A stretch of 27,483 nucleotides of DNA, from the NCBI GenBank assembly GCA_047921395.1, contig JBLRWH010000032.1, forward strand, positions 1 through 27,483, written 5' to 3'. The notes beneath the pieces were generated by a model. That model was not told the origin of the DNA. It searched no databases and saw only the letters and a list, made by a program, of their open reading frames with translations. This document shows positions 6,353 to 14,338 of the stretch, piece after piece. This DNA is from XN24 sp047921395 (GTDB lineage Bacteria > Pseudomonadota > Gammaproteobacteria > Steroidobacterales > XN24). The translations under genes and the position numbers were made by a program. The first letter of the stretch is position 1, and each line of letters opens with the position of its first letter.

Positions 6353-7812
6353 CTGTGCAAAACAAGCTGACCCTGGTGTTCGGGGCCAGCGGCTACGTCG
6401 GCGGCCACCTCGTGCCGCGCTTGCTCGCGGCCGGCCGGCCGGTCCGGGCGGTGTCGCGGGATGCCGCGTCGCTGGATCGTCCCGGCTGGGACACCGTCGA
6501 GCGGGTCTCGGCCGACGCGCTGCGACCGGAGACGCTCGACGCGACGCTGGCCGGCGTGGACACGGCGTATTACCTCGTCCACTCGATGCTCGCGGGTGGG
6601 GACTTCGGCCGGCTCGACCTGGAGGCCGCGGAGAACTTCGCCGCCACGGCTGCGCGGGCCGGGGTGCGCAAGATCATCTACCTCGGCGCGCTGATGCCGG
6701 CGGGCACGCCGTCCCCGCATCTCGCCTCGCGCAAGGAGACCGGCGACCGGCTGCGGGCCGGGCCGGTGCCGGTGGTCGAGCTCCGGGCGGGCATTATCGT
6801 CGGGCCGGGCTCGGCCGCGTTCGAGGTCATCAGGGACCTGGTCAACACGCTCCCGGCCATGGTCACGCCGCGCTGGGTCCGGGCCCGCACGCCGCCGATC
6901 GCGCTCGACAACCTGCTCGAGTACCTCGTCGGCCTCGCCGACAGCGAGGCGCCGGCGGGAGCGATCTACGACGCGGCGGGTCCCGAGGTGTTGTCCTACG
7001 AGGAGCTGATGCGGATTTTCGGCGAAGTCGTCGGCCGCAAGCCGCGCATCCTGCCGGTGCCGGTGCTGAGCCCGATGCTGTCGTCCTTCTGGCTGGGCCT
7101 CGTGACCACGGTGCCGACTCCCGTGGCGCGCGCGCTCATCGGCGGCCTCGCGCACGATCTCCCGGCGGACCCGGCGCCGTTGCGCGCGCTGCTGCCGCAG
7201 CGGCTGCTGGATTACCGCGAGGCGGTCGCGGCGGCGCTCGAGGCCGAGCGCCTGAACGCGGTCGCGGCGCGCTGGACCGAGGGCGCGCTCATGTACCGCA
7301 ACTACCGGCAGGACTATGCCTTCTACGCCAAGCGGGCCTCGGGCAGTGCGGTGTCCTCGGCCGCGCCGGAGGAGGTGTGGCGGATCGTCTCGGCGATCGG
7401 CGGCAAGAACCGCTATTACGCGCTGGACCTGCTCTGGACCGTGCGCGAGATCGGCGACTGGATGATCGGGGGGCCGGGCTTCAACCGCGGCCGGCGCGAT
7501 CCGGCCCATCTCCGGGTCGGCGATGCGGTGGATTCATGGCAGGTCATCGGCCTGGAGCCGAGGCGCCGCCTGACCCTGCTGTTCGGCATGAAGGCCCCCG
7601 GCGCCGGGATCCTCGAGTTCGAGGTCGCGCCCGAGGCGAGCGGCGGCACGCGGGTCACCGCGACGGCCTACTGGCACCCGCAGGGGGCGCTGGGGTTGCT
7701 GTACTGGTATCCGCTGGCGCCGTTCCACGGGCTGATTTTCAACCGCATGACCGAGTCGATCGCGCGTCGCGCGGAGGCGGGTTTCGAGGCGGTCGAGGCC
7801 CGCCAGGCGTGA
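6349..7812 (+). CDS. SDR-family NAD(P)-binding protein with C-terminal DUF2867 domain
   Basis: A 487-residue two-domain protein. Residues 1 to about 300 are an atypical SDR/NmrA-like Rossmann fold with GASGYVG (12-18), then YYLVHSM and IIYLGAL. The C-terminal part, from about residue 335 (YAFYAKRASGSA onward), resembles DUF2867, a START/polyketide-cyclase-like ligand-binding domain, with WMIGGPGFNRGRRDP and a closing YWYPLAPFHGLIF block. This fusion is a recurrent bacterial family of unknown substrate. The start is a GTG overlapping the stop of the preceding gene (GTGA), with GGGAG about 8 nt upstream, so the pair form a coupled operon. The next gene is convergent, 7 bp away. Confidence 0.85.
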   Translation: MTVQNKLTLVFGASGYVGGHLVPRLLAAGRPVRAVSRDAASLDRPGWDTVERVSADALRPETLDATLAGVDTAYYLVHSMLAGGDFGRLDLEAAENFAATAARAGVRKIIYLGALMPAGTPSPHLASRKETGDRLRAGPVPVVELRAGIIVGPGSAAFEVIRDLVNTLPAMVTPRWVRARTPPIALDNLLEYLVGLADSEAPAGAIYDAAGPEVLSYEELMRIFGEVVGRKPRILPVPVLSPMLSSFWLGLVTTVPTPVARALIGGLAHDLPADPAPLRALLPQRLLDYREAVAAALEAERLNAVAARWTEGALMYRNYRQDYAFYAKRASGSAVSSAAPEEVWRIVSAIGGKNRYYALDLLWTVREIGDWMIGGPGFNRGRRDPAHLRVGDAVDSWQVIGLEPRRRLTLLFGMKAPGAGILEFEVAPEASGGTRVTATAYWHPQGALGLLYWYPLAPFHGLIFNRMTESIARRAEAGFEAVEARQA

Positions 7813-7819
7813 AAAGGCT

Positions 7820-9100
7820 TTAGGAGGGCCGGACCTTCGCGCCCTTGCGACCCTTGAGATTCTGCAGCTCCGCGGTGTAGGCCTCGGCAAACCTGGCCGC
7901 GACCATCTTCAGCAGGATGTCGTCGCTGAGCCCCGTGAGCTGCTCGTAGGCCTCCCGGTAAAGCTCCCAGTGGTTCGACTTGCCGGAGAGCCCCAGCAGC
8001 GTGCCGCGCTTCCCCTTACCCTCGAATTTCTCCTCGAGATGCTCGGGGCTGAGCCGCTCGAGCAGGTCCCGGAACGCGGCCTGCATGGCCCTGACCATCG
8101 CGGACTGGTGCGTGCGCAGGTCTTCGACAGCGTTTCCGACGGCTTCTTCCAGGCCGAGATACCCCTCGGCCTCGCGGTAAAACAGCTGCTCGAGCGCCTC
8201 CTGGGTGTCGGGTATGAACTTCAGCGGATTGTTGTTCACCGGCTGCATGCCCGTGAGGTCGAGTTGGAACTGCGTCTTGATCAGGGTGCGCGTCTGCAGC
8301 GCAGACTGGAGCCCCGCGACCGTGGCGCGGATGAAGCGGCCGACCGTCACCATCGTCTGCTGCTCGTCGCCATGCGGCAGCCGGCGAGGATCGAGCCCGG
8401 CGCTCTCCATCAGCAGGCGGACCGCCGCCGAAAAATCCTGTCCGTCGGTCGCGGTGAACGCTTTTTTCTGCGCCGCCGGGCGGAAATCGCCGCCGGGCAG
8501 CTTGGGCACCGCCTCGTCCGGCGACAGCTCGATACCGGAGCCGCTCGCGACCACCGTATTGCCGAACTCCCGCTCGTCGATCTGGATGACCGGCTCCTCG
8601 TCGGGCGGTGGCGCCTTGCGGCCGGCCATCATTTCTTGCGCGGCCACGTGCAGCTGGTCGGCCTCGTCGCCGAGCAGTTTCAACGAGAGCGGGGCGGCCG
8701 GCTGCCGCCGCTTGAGCCTGCGCTCGGGACGCGCATCGTCCGGGCCCTGGCCGCTGTCGTCGGAGCCGTCGGGGCTGACGTTGACGACGCTGACCTCGAA
8801 CACGTAATCGCCCATGCGCAGCTCGTCGCCGTCGTACAGCCGGATGGGCGTGCCGCGCCCGACCGGCTCGCTCGAGTGGTTTACGAAGACGCCGTTCGTG
8901 CTGTTGTCGCGCAAATAATAATTGCCGGCCCGGTAATCGATGGCCGCGTGATGCCCGGAAATGTAGCGGTCGGGGTCGGGCAGCACCCAGTCGTTGTCCG
9001 GCGCGCGCCCGATGGAGCCCCCGTGCACGCTGAAAACGCGCATGCTGTCCGCGCCCAGGATGTGCCGCTGCTTGCTGGTGATTTTCAGGGTCAGGGGCAT
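7820..9100 (-). CDS. tagH: Type VI secretion FHA-domain protein, TagH-like
   Basis: A 426-residue protein. The N-terminal forkhead-associated domain (about 1-105) has the phosphothreonine-binding signature GR (31-32), SxxH (48-51) and NG (69-70). A long acidic and Pro-rich linker follows. The C-terminal region contains NPLKF, a run of amphipathic helices and LSPEHLEEKFEGKG, which I recognise as the C-terminal domain of type VI secretion FHA proteins (TagH/ImpI). In known systems it is a target of Ser/Thr-kinase control of secretion assembly. No other T6SS gene is in the window, so it is an orphan here. The start at 9100 follows GGAAAG; an upstream in-frame extension to 9196 looks non-coding. 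Confidence 0.85.
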   Translation of the reverse strand: MPLTLKITSKQRHILGADSMRVFSVHGGSIGRAPDNDWVLPDPDRYISGHHAAIDYRAGNYYLRDNSTNGVFVNHSSEPVGRGTPIRLYDGDELRMGDYVFEVSVVNVSPDGSDDSGQGPDDARPERRLKRRQPAAPLSLKLLGDEADQLHVAAQEMMAGRKAPPPDEEPVIQIDEREFGNTVVASGSGIELSPDEAVPKLPGGDFRPAAQKKAFTATDGQDFSAAVRLLMESAGLDPRRLPHGDEQQTMVTVGRFIRATVAGLQSALQTRTLIKTQFQLDLTGMQPVNNNPLKFIPDTQEALEQLFYREAEGYLGLEEAVGNAVEDLRTHQSAMVRAMQAAFRDLLERLSPEHLEEKFEGKGKRGTLLGLSGKSNHWELYREAYEQLTGLSDDILLKMVAARFAEAYTAELQNLKGRKGAKVRPS

Positions 9101-9142
9101 GGGCTTTCCAAGCGAAACATTGACTTGTACTGCTACCCGACA

Positions 9143-9171
9143 AAAATAGTTGAAGTAGCGCCGCGCGACAA
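9143..9171 (-). promoter_or_regulatory. Candidate promoter of the tagH-like gene
   Basis: On the - strand, TTGTCG (9171-9166) and TATTTT (9148-9143) are separated by exactly 17 bp, each with 4 of 6 consensus matches. They lie about 43 nt upstream of the ATG at 9100, in an AT-richer intergenic stretch shared with the divergent DUF1820 gene. Confidence 0.35.
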
Positions 9172-9242
9172 CACTACTGCATGTGCCCCGCGTCACGCTT
9201 TTTCATGTGATCCTTGCATTTTTTCCGCCGCAGCGAGGCCCC

Positions 9243-9584
9243 ATGCCTGCCACACATGTTTTCAAGGTGCTCTTTCTCAACCAGGGCAAGGTCTACGAGA
9301 TCTATGCGCGCAGCGTCACCCAGGGCGACCTGTTCGGCTTCCTGGCCGTCGAGGAACTGGTGTTCGGCGAGCGCAGCTCGGTGGTCGTCGATCCGTCAGA
9401 AGAGCGCATAAGGTCGGAGTTCGCCGGAGTTCGACGCAGCTACATCCCTTTGCACGCCGTGTTGCGCGTGGACGAAGTCGAGAAGCAGGGGGTCAGCAAG
9501 ATCAGCAGCGCGGAGGGCGGCAACGTCGCGCAGTTCCCCATGCCGGTCTATACGCCGGGCACCGATTCGTCCCGCGGCAAGTAG
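9243..9584 (+). CDS. DUF1820 family protein
   Basis: A 113-residue soluble protein with the DUF1820 pattern: FKVLFLNQGKVYEIYAR near the N-terminus, then FGFLAVEELVFGE, VVVDPSEER and HAVLRVDEVEKQG. The function of the family is unknown; members are common as small housekeeping-like proteins in gamma- and betaproteobacteria. The ATG at 9243 is preceded by GAGG (9235-9238) and matches the family N-terminus. The frame extends upstream to 9183 without family similarity. The stop lies 9 bp before the next gene, so the two are probably cotranscribed. Confidence 0.88.
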   Translation: MPATHVFKVLFLNQGKVYEIYARSVTQGDLFGFLAVEELVFGERSSVVVDPSEERIRSEFAGVRRSYIPLHAVLRVDEVEKQGVSKISSAEGGNVAQFPMPVYTPGTDSSRGK

Positions 9585-9593
9585 AGCCGGGGC

Positions 9594-10352
9594 GTGCGTT
9601 TCGCCTGGCTTGGCAGCGGCAGCCGAGGCAACGCGGCCCTCGTCGAGGCCGACGGCTGCTGCGTCATGATCGATTGCGGGCTCGGACTGAAAGATGCCGA
9701 GGCGCGCCTCGGGCGGCTCGGCAGGACGCCGGCGGACATCGACGCCATCCTGGTGACGCACGAGCACAGCGACCACATCGGGGGCGTCGCGCGCCTGGCC
9801 GCCCGGCACGATCTCCGCGTGATGGCGACGCCCGGCACCGCGCGCGGTTTCCGGCTGGGCCCGCCGCCGCGCCTGGAGCCCATCAACTCGCACGAGGCCT
9901 TCGGCTGCGGCGCGCTCGAGATCACGCCGATGCCGGTGCCCCACGACGCGCGCGAGCCCTGCCAGTTCGTGTTCAGCGACGGCGCGGTGCGGCTGGGTAT
10001 TGTCACGGACCTCGGCAAGGTCACCGCGCACGTGATCGCCAGCCTGCAGGGCTGCGACGCGCTGGCGATCGAGTGCAACCACGACGCCGCGATGCTGGCC
10101 GCCGGGCCGTATTCCGCCGCCCTGAAGCGGCGCGTGGGCGGCGACCTGGGCCACCTGTCCAACGACCAGGCGGCTCACCTGCTGGGGGTGCTGGACACGG
10201 CCAGGCTGCGGCACGTGGTCGCGCTGCACCTTTCGGAAGCCAATAATTCCCCCGCACTGGCGCAGGGCGCGCTCGCCGGCGTGCTCGGCTGCGCCCCCGG
10301 CGAGGTGGCGGTCGCGGAACAGCGCGCCGGCCTGGACTGGCGGACGCTGTGA
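9594..10352 (+). CDS. Metallo-beta-lactamase-fold hydrolase (YycJ/PhnP-like)
   Basis: A 252-residue single-domain MBL-fold protein. The metal-binding motif THEHSDH is at 55-61, with further likely ligands in VPHDAREP, IVTDLGK and VALHLSEANNSP. The N-terminus MRFAWLGSGSRGNAALVE is characteristic of the YycJ/WalJ-type branch, whose members are nucleases or cyclic-phosphodiester hydrolases. The exact substrate cannot be read from the sequence. The start is GTG, 9 bp after the DUF1820 stop. purL begins 76 bp downstream behind its own promoter-like sequence. Two other possibilities are ribonuclease Z-like and phosphoribosyl cyclic phosphodiesterase-like activity. Confidence 0.87.
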   Translation: MRFAWLGSGSRGNAALVEADGCCVMIDCGLGLKDAEARLGRLGRTPADIDAILVTHEHSDHIGGVARLAARHDLRVMATPGTARGFRLGPPPRLEPINSHEAFGCGALEITPMPVPHDAREPCQFVFSDGAVRLGIVTDLGKVTAHVIASLQGCDALAIECNHDAAMLAAGPYSAALKRRVGGDLGHLSNDQAAHLLGVLDTARLRHVVALHLSEANNSPALAQGALAGVLGCAPGEVAVAEQRAGLDWRTL

Positions 10353-10360
10353 TGGTCGGG

Positions 10361-10389
10361 TGGGCAGGCACTCCCGTCTGCAGTAGAAT
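10361..10389 (+). promoter_or_regulatory. Candidate purL promoter
   Basis: TGGGCA (10361-10366, 4 of 6) and TAGAAT (10384-10389, 5 of 6) are separated by 17 bp, in the 76-bp gap upstream of purL. Start of transcription would be near 10396, about 33 nt before the ATG. No PurR-like box was seen. Confidence 0.45.
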
Positions 10390-10428
10390 TCTCCGGCCTT
10401 CAGTTGAGCTCGACCGCCGCAGGAAACC

Positions 10429-13400
10429 ATGCTGACTTTGCCCGGTGCGCCGGCCTTCTCGCGGTTCCGGCTCGACAAGTTCCTGGAGGACCTCCGGCGC
10501 CTGTGTCCGGCCGTCACTTCCGTGGCCGCGCGGCATATGCATTTCGCCGACCTCGCGCGAGACCTCGACGAGCGTGAACTCCGGCTCCTGAAGCGCCTGC
10601 TGAGCTATGGCCCGACCCGCAAGGTCGCGTTTCCCGAGGGCGACGTGCTGCTCGTCGTGCCGCGGTTCGGCACGATCTCGCCGTGGTCGAGCAAGGCTAC
10701 GGACATTGCGCACAACTGCGGCCTGGCCGCCGTGCATCGCCTGGAGCGCGGCGTGGCGTGGCACATCGCCTCACGCCGCCCGCTGGCGCCGGAAGAGTTG
10801 CAGGCCCTCGCCGGGCCGCTGCATGACCGCATGACCGAGTCGGTTGTGCACCGCATCGACGACGCCGCGCGAATGTTCGAGCACCACCCGCCCGCGCCGC
10901 TCGGCTTCGTTGACGCCCTCGGCGGCGGCCGGGAGGCGCTCGCCGCGGCCAATGGCGCGCTCGGCCTCGCGCTGTCCGACGACGAAATCGATTACCTGCT
11001 GGCGCACTACCGGGGCGCCGGGCGCAACCCGACGGACGCCGAGCTGATGATGTTCGCGCAGGCGAACAGCGAGCATTGCCGCCACAAGATTTTCAACGCC
11101 TCATGGGTCATCGGAGGCGAGGCGCAGCCGAAGTCGCTGTTCGCGATGATCCGCAACACCCACGAGAAGTCGCCCGGCGGGGTGCTCTCCGCCTACAAGG
11201 ACAATGCCTCGGTCATCGAGGGCTGGCTCGGGGAGCGTTTCTTCCCGGCGCCCGCCGACGGCCACTACGACTTCGTCGAGGAGCCCGTCCACATCCTGAT
11301 GAAGGTCGAGACGCACAATCACCCGACCGCGATCTCGCCGTTTCCCGGCGCGGCGACCGGCGCGGGCGGCGAGATCCGCGACGAGGGCGCCACCGGGCTG
11401 GGCGCCAAGCCCAAGGCGGGGCTCGCGGGGTTCTCCGTCTCGAACCTGCGCATCCCCGGCTTCGAGCAGCCCTGGGAGGGCGGAGGCCCCGGGTTTCCCG
11501 GCCGCATCGCCACGCCGCTCGAGATCATGCGCGACGGGCCGATCGGCGCCGCCGCCTTCAACAACGAGTTCGGGCGCCCGAACCTGGCCGGCTATTTCCG
11601 CACCTACGAGCAGGTCGTGGACGGGGTCGTGCGCGGCTACCACAAGCCGATCATGATCGCCGGCGGACTGGGCAACATCCGGGCGTCGCACGTCGACAAG
11701 GGCGAGGTGTCCCCGGGCGCGAAGCTCGTGGTGCTCGGCGGGCCGGCGATGCTCATCGGCCTCGGCGGCGGCGCGGCCTCGTCCATGTCCAGCGGCGAGA
11801 GCACCGAGGACCTGGACTTCGCCTCCGTGCAGCGCGGCAACCCGGAGATCCAGCGCCGTGCCCAGGAGGTCATCGACCGCTGCTGGGCGATGGGTGCAGA
11901 CAACCCGATCATGCTGATCCACGACGTCGGCGCCGGCGGGCTTTCGAATGCACTGCCGGAGGTGATCGACCACAGCGGCCTCGGCGGGCGCATCGAGCTG
12001 CGCGACGTGCCGAACGACGAGCCGGGCATGTCGCCGATGGCGATCTGGTGCAACGAGGCGCAGGAGCGCTACGTGCTCGCGGTCGCCGCGGACCGGCTCG
12101 AGGTGTTCGGCGCCATTTGCGCGCGCGAGCGCTGCCCGTGGGCGATGGTCGGCGAGACCACCACGGAACGGCGCCTGCTGGTGACGGATCGCCTGTTCGA
12201 CAATGCCCCCGTCGACATGCCGGTCGAGGTGCTGCTCGGCAAGCCGCCGCGCATGACGCGCGCGGCCGAGCGGGTCGCTAGCCGGGGCGACGAGCTGCCG
12301 GCGGACATCGACCTGCGCGAGGCCGCGCTGCGCGTGCTGCGCCTCCCGGCGGTCGCGGACAAGACTTTCCTGGTCACGATCGGCGACCGCAGCGTCGGCG
12401 GGCTCACCGCCCGCGACCAGATGGTCGGACCGTGGCAGGTGCCGGTGGCGGATGTCGCCGTCACCAACACCGCGTATCGCGGCTACAGCGGCGAGGCGAT
12501 GGCCATGGGCGAGCGCACGCCGCTCGCCGTGCTCGACGGCCCGGCCTCCGGCCGGATGGCGGTCGGCGAGGCGATCACGAACATCGCCGCAGCCGCAATA
12601 CCTTCGCTCGGCCACGTCAGGCTGTCGGCCAACTGGATGGCGGCCTGCGGCGAGCCGGGCGAGGATGCCGCGTTGTTCGACACCGTCCGCGCGGTGGGGG
12701 AGCAGCTCTGCCCGTCGCTGGGCATCGCGATCCCGGTGGGCAAGGACTCGCTGTCCATGCGCACGCGCTGGGAGACGCCGGACGGGGACCGGGCGGTGAT
12801 CGCACCGTTGTCGCTGATCGTCTCCGCCTTCGCCCCGGTGGAAGACGTGCGCCGGACGCTGACCCCGCAGCTCCGCCTCGATGCCGGCGACTCGGTCCTG
12901 CTGCTGATCGATCTTGGCGCCGGGCGCAACCGCCTCGGCGGCTCCGCCCTCGCGCAGGTGTACGGCCGCGCCGGGACGCAACCGCCGGATCTCGACGAGC
13001 CCACGCGCCTCGCGTCCTTCTTCGCGGCGATCCAGGAACTGAATGCCTCGGGCCAGCTGCTCGCCTACCACGACCGCTCCGACGGCGGGCTGTTCGCGAC
13101 CCTCGTGGAGATGGCGTTTGCGGGGCACTGCGGGCTCGATATCGACCTCGCAGCGCTCGGGGGCGATCCGCTGGCCGTGCTGTTCACCGAGGAGCTCGGC
13201 GCGGTCGTGCAGCTGCGCGAGGACGCGCTCGAGGATGTTTGCGGCGCGCTCGCCACCGCCGGCCTGGCCGACTGCAGCAGGCTCATCGGGCGGCCCGTCG
13301 CCAGCGACCGGGTGCAGATCCGGCAGGGCAACCGGCTGCTGCTGGACGAGGCGCGGCGCGAACTGCGCGACGCCTGGTCGCAGACCAGCTACCAGATGCA

Positions 13401-14310
13401 GGCGCTGCGCGACCATCCGGACTGCGCGCGCGAGGAGCACGCGGCGCGGCTCGACGACGAGGATCCCGGCCTCTGGGCGGAACCGAGCTTCGACCCCGCG
13501 GAGGACATCGCCGCCCCCTGGATCGGGCAGGGCGCGCGGCCGCGCATCGCGGTCCTCCGCGAGCAGGGCGTCAACAGCCAGGTCGAGATGGCGGCCGCGT
13601 TCCATCGCGCCGGCTTCGAGGCCGTGGACGTCCACATGAGCGACCTGCTCGAGGGTCGTCGCACCCTCGAGACGTTCCGCGGCCTGGTGGCCTGCGGCGG
13701 GTTTTCCTACGGCGACGTGCTCGGCGCCGGCGAAGGCTGGGCCAAGAGCATCCTCTTCAACCCGCGCGCCCGCGACCAGTTCGAGGCGTATTTCGAGCGC
13801 CCGGACACCTTCGCGCTCGGCGTGTGCAACGGCTGCCAGATGATGTCGGCGCTGAAGGAGATCATCCCGGGCGCAGGGCTCTGGCCGCGCTTCGTGCGCA
13901 ACCGTTCGGAGCAGTTCGAGGCGCGTTTCGGCCTGGTGCGAGTCGACGAGAGCGGCTCGGCGCTCACCGCGGGGATGGCCGGCTCCGTGATGCCCATCGT
14001 CGTGTCGCACGGCGAGGGGCGCGCGGAATTCCGCGACGAGGAACACGAGCGTGCCTGCGTGGAGGCGGAGCTGGTCTGGCTGCGCTACCTGGACAACCGC
14101 GGCCGGGTGGCGACCGCCTATCCGGCCAATCCCAACGGCTCGCCGGACGGGATCGCCGGCCTGACCTCGGCCGACGGCCGGGTGACGATCGCCATGCCGC
14201 ACCCGGAACGCGTGTTCCGGAGCGTGCAGCAGTCCTGGCGGCCGGACCACTGGGGCGAGGACAGCCCGTGGCTGCGGCTGTTCCGCAACGCGCGGGCCTG
14301 GGTCGAATAG
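10429..14310 (+). CDS. purL: Phosphoribosylformylglycinamidine synthase (PurL, large single-chain type)
   Basis: Fourth step of de novo purine synthesis: FGAR, glutamine and ATP give FGAM. The 1293-residue product almost equals E. coli PurL (1295) and holds all parts in one chain: the N-terminal PurS-like domain, the ATP-dependent synthetase core with NSEHCRHKIF and VETHNHPTAISPFPGAATG, and the C-terminal class I glutaminase domain. In the glutaminase, the nucleophile is Cys1133 in LGVCNGCQMM, and His and Glu lie in PHPERVF near the end. The ATG follows AGGA with good spacing. No truncation or frameshift was seen. hutU starts only 28 bp downstream on the same strand. Confidence 0.98.
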   Translation: MLTLPGAPAFSRFRLDKFLEDLRRLCPAVTSVAARHMHFADLARDLDERELRLLKRLLSYGPTRKVAFPEGDVLLVVPRFGTISPWSSKATDIAHNCGLAAVHRLERGVAWHIASRRPLAPEELQALAGPLHDRMTESVVHRIDDAARMFEHHPPAPLGFVDALGGGREALAAANGALGLALSDDEIDYLLAHYRGAGRNPTDAELMMFAQANSEHCRHKIFNASWVIGGEAQPKSLFAMIRNTHEKSPGGVLSAYKDNASVIEGWLGERFFPAPADGHYDFVEEPVHILMKVETHNHPTAISPFPGAATGAGGEIRDEGATGLGAKPKAGLAGFSVSNLRIPGFEQPWEGGGPGFPGRIATPLEIMRDGPIGAAAFNNEFGRPNLAGYFRTYEQVVDGVVRGYHKPIMIAGGLGNIRASHVDKGEVSPGAKLVVLGGPAMLIGLGGGAASSMSSGESTEDLDFASVQRGNPEIQRRAQEVIDRCWAMGADNPIMLIHDVGAGGLSNALPEVIDHSGLGGRIELRDVPNDEPGMSPMAIWCNEAQERYVLAVAADRLEVFGAICARERCPWAMVGETTTERRLLVTDRLFDNAPVDMPVEVLLGKPPRMTRAAERVASRGDELPADIDLREAALRVLRLPAVADKTFLVTIGDRSVGGLTARDQMVGPWQVPVADVAVTNTAYRGYSGEAMAMGERTPLAVLDGPASGRMAVGEAITNIAAAAIPSLGHVRLSANWMAACGEPGEDAALFDTVRAVGEQLCPSLGIAIPVGKDSLSMRTRWETPDGDRAVIAPLSLIVSAFAPVEDVRRTLTPQLRLDAGDSVLLLIDLGAGRNRLGGSALAQVYGRAGTQPPDLDEPTRLASFFAAIQELNASGQLLAYHDRSDGGLFATLVEMAFAGHCGLDIDLAALGGDPLAVLFTEELGAVVQLREDALEDVCGALATAGLADCSRLIGRPVASDRVQIRQGNRLLLDEARRELRDAWSQTSYQMQALRDHPDCAREEHAARLDDEDPGLWAEPSFDPAEDIAAPWIGQGARPRIAVLREQGVNSQVEMAAAFHRAGFEAVDVHMSDLLEGRRTLETFRGLVACGGFSYGDVLGAGEGWAKSILFNPRARDQFEAYFERPDTFALGVCNGCQMMSALKEIIPGAGLWPRFVRNRSEQFEARFGLVRVDESGSALTAGMAGSVMPIVVSHGEGRAEFRDEEHERACVEAELVWLRYLDNRGRVATAYPANPNGSPDGIAGLTSADGRVTIAMPHPERVFRSVQQSWRPDHWGEDSPWLRLFRNARAWVE

Positions 14311-14338
14311 CGCGCGCAGACGCGCCCGGAGGAGAGGG

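Noticed and set aside
7970..10246. A 758-codon open frame on + across the tagH-like gene, the DUF1820 gene and the MBL gene
   Set aside because: It overlaps three well-supported genes in another frame or strand and shows no recognisable protein pattern.
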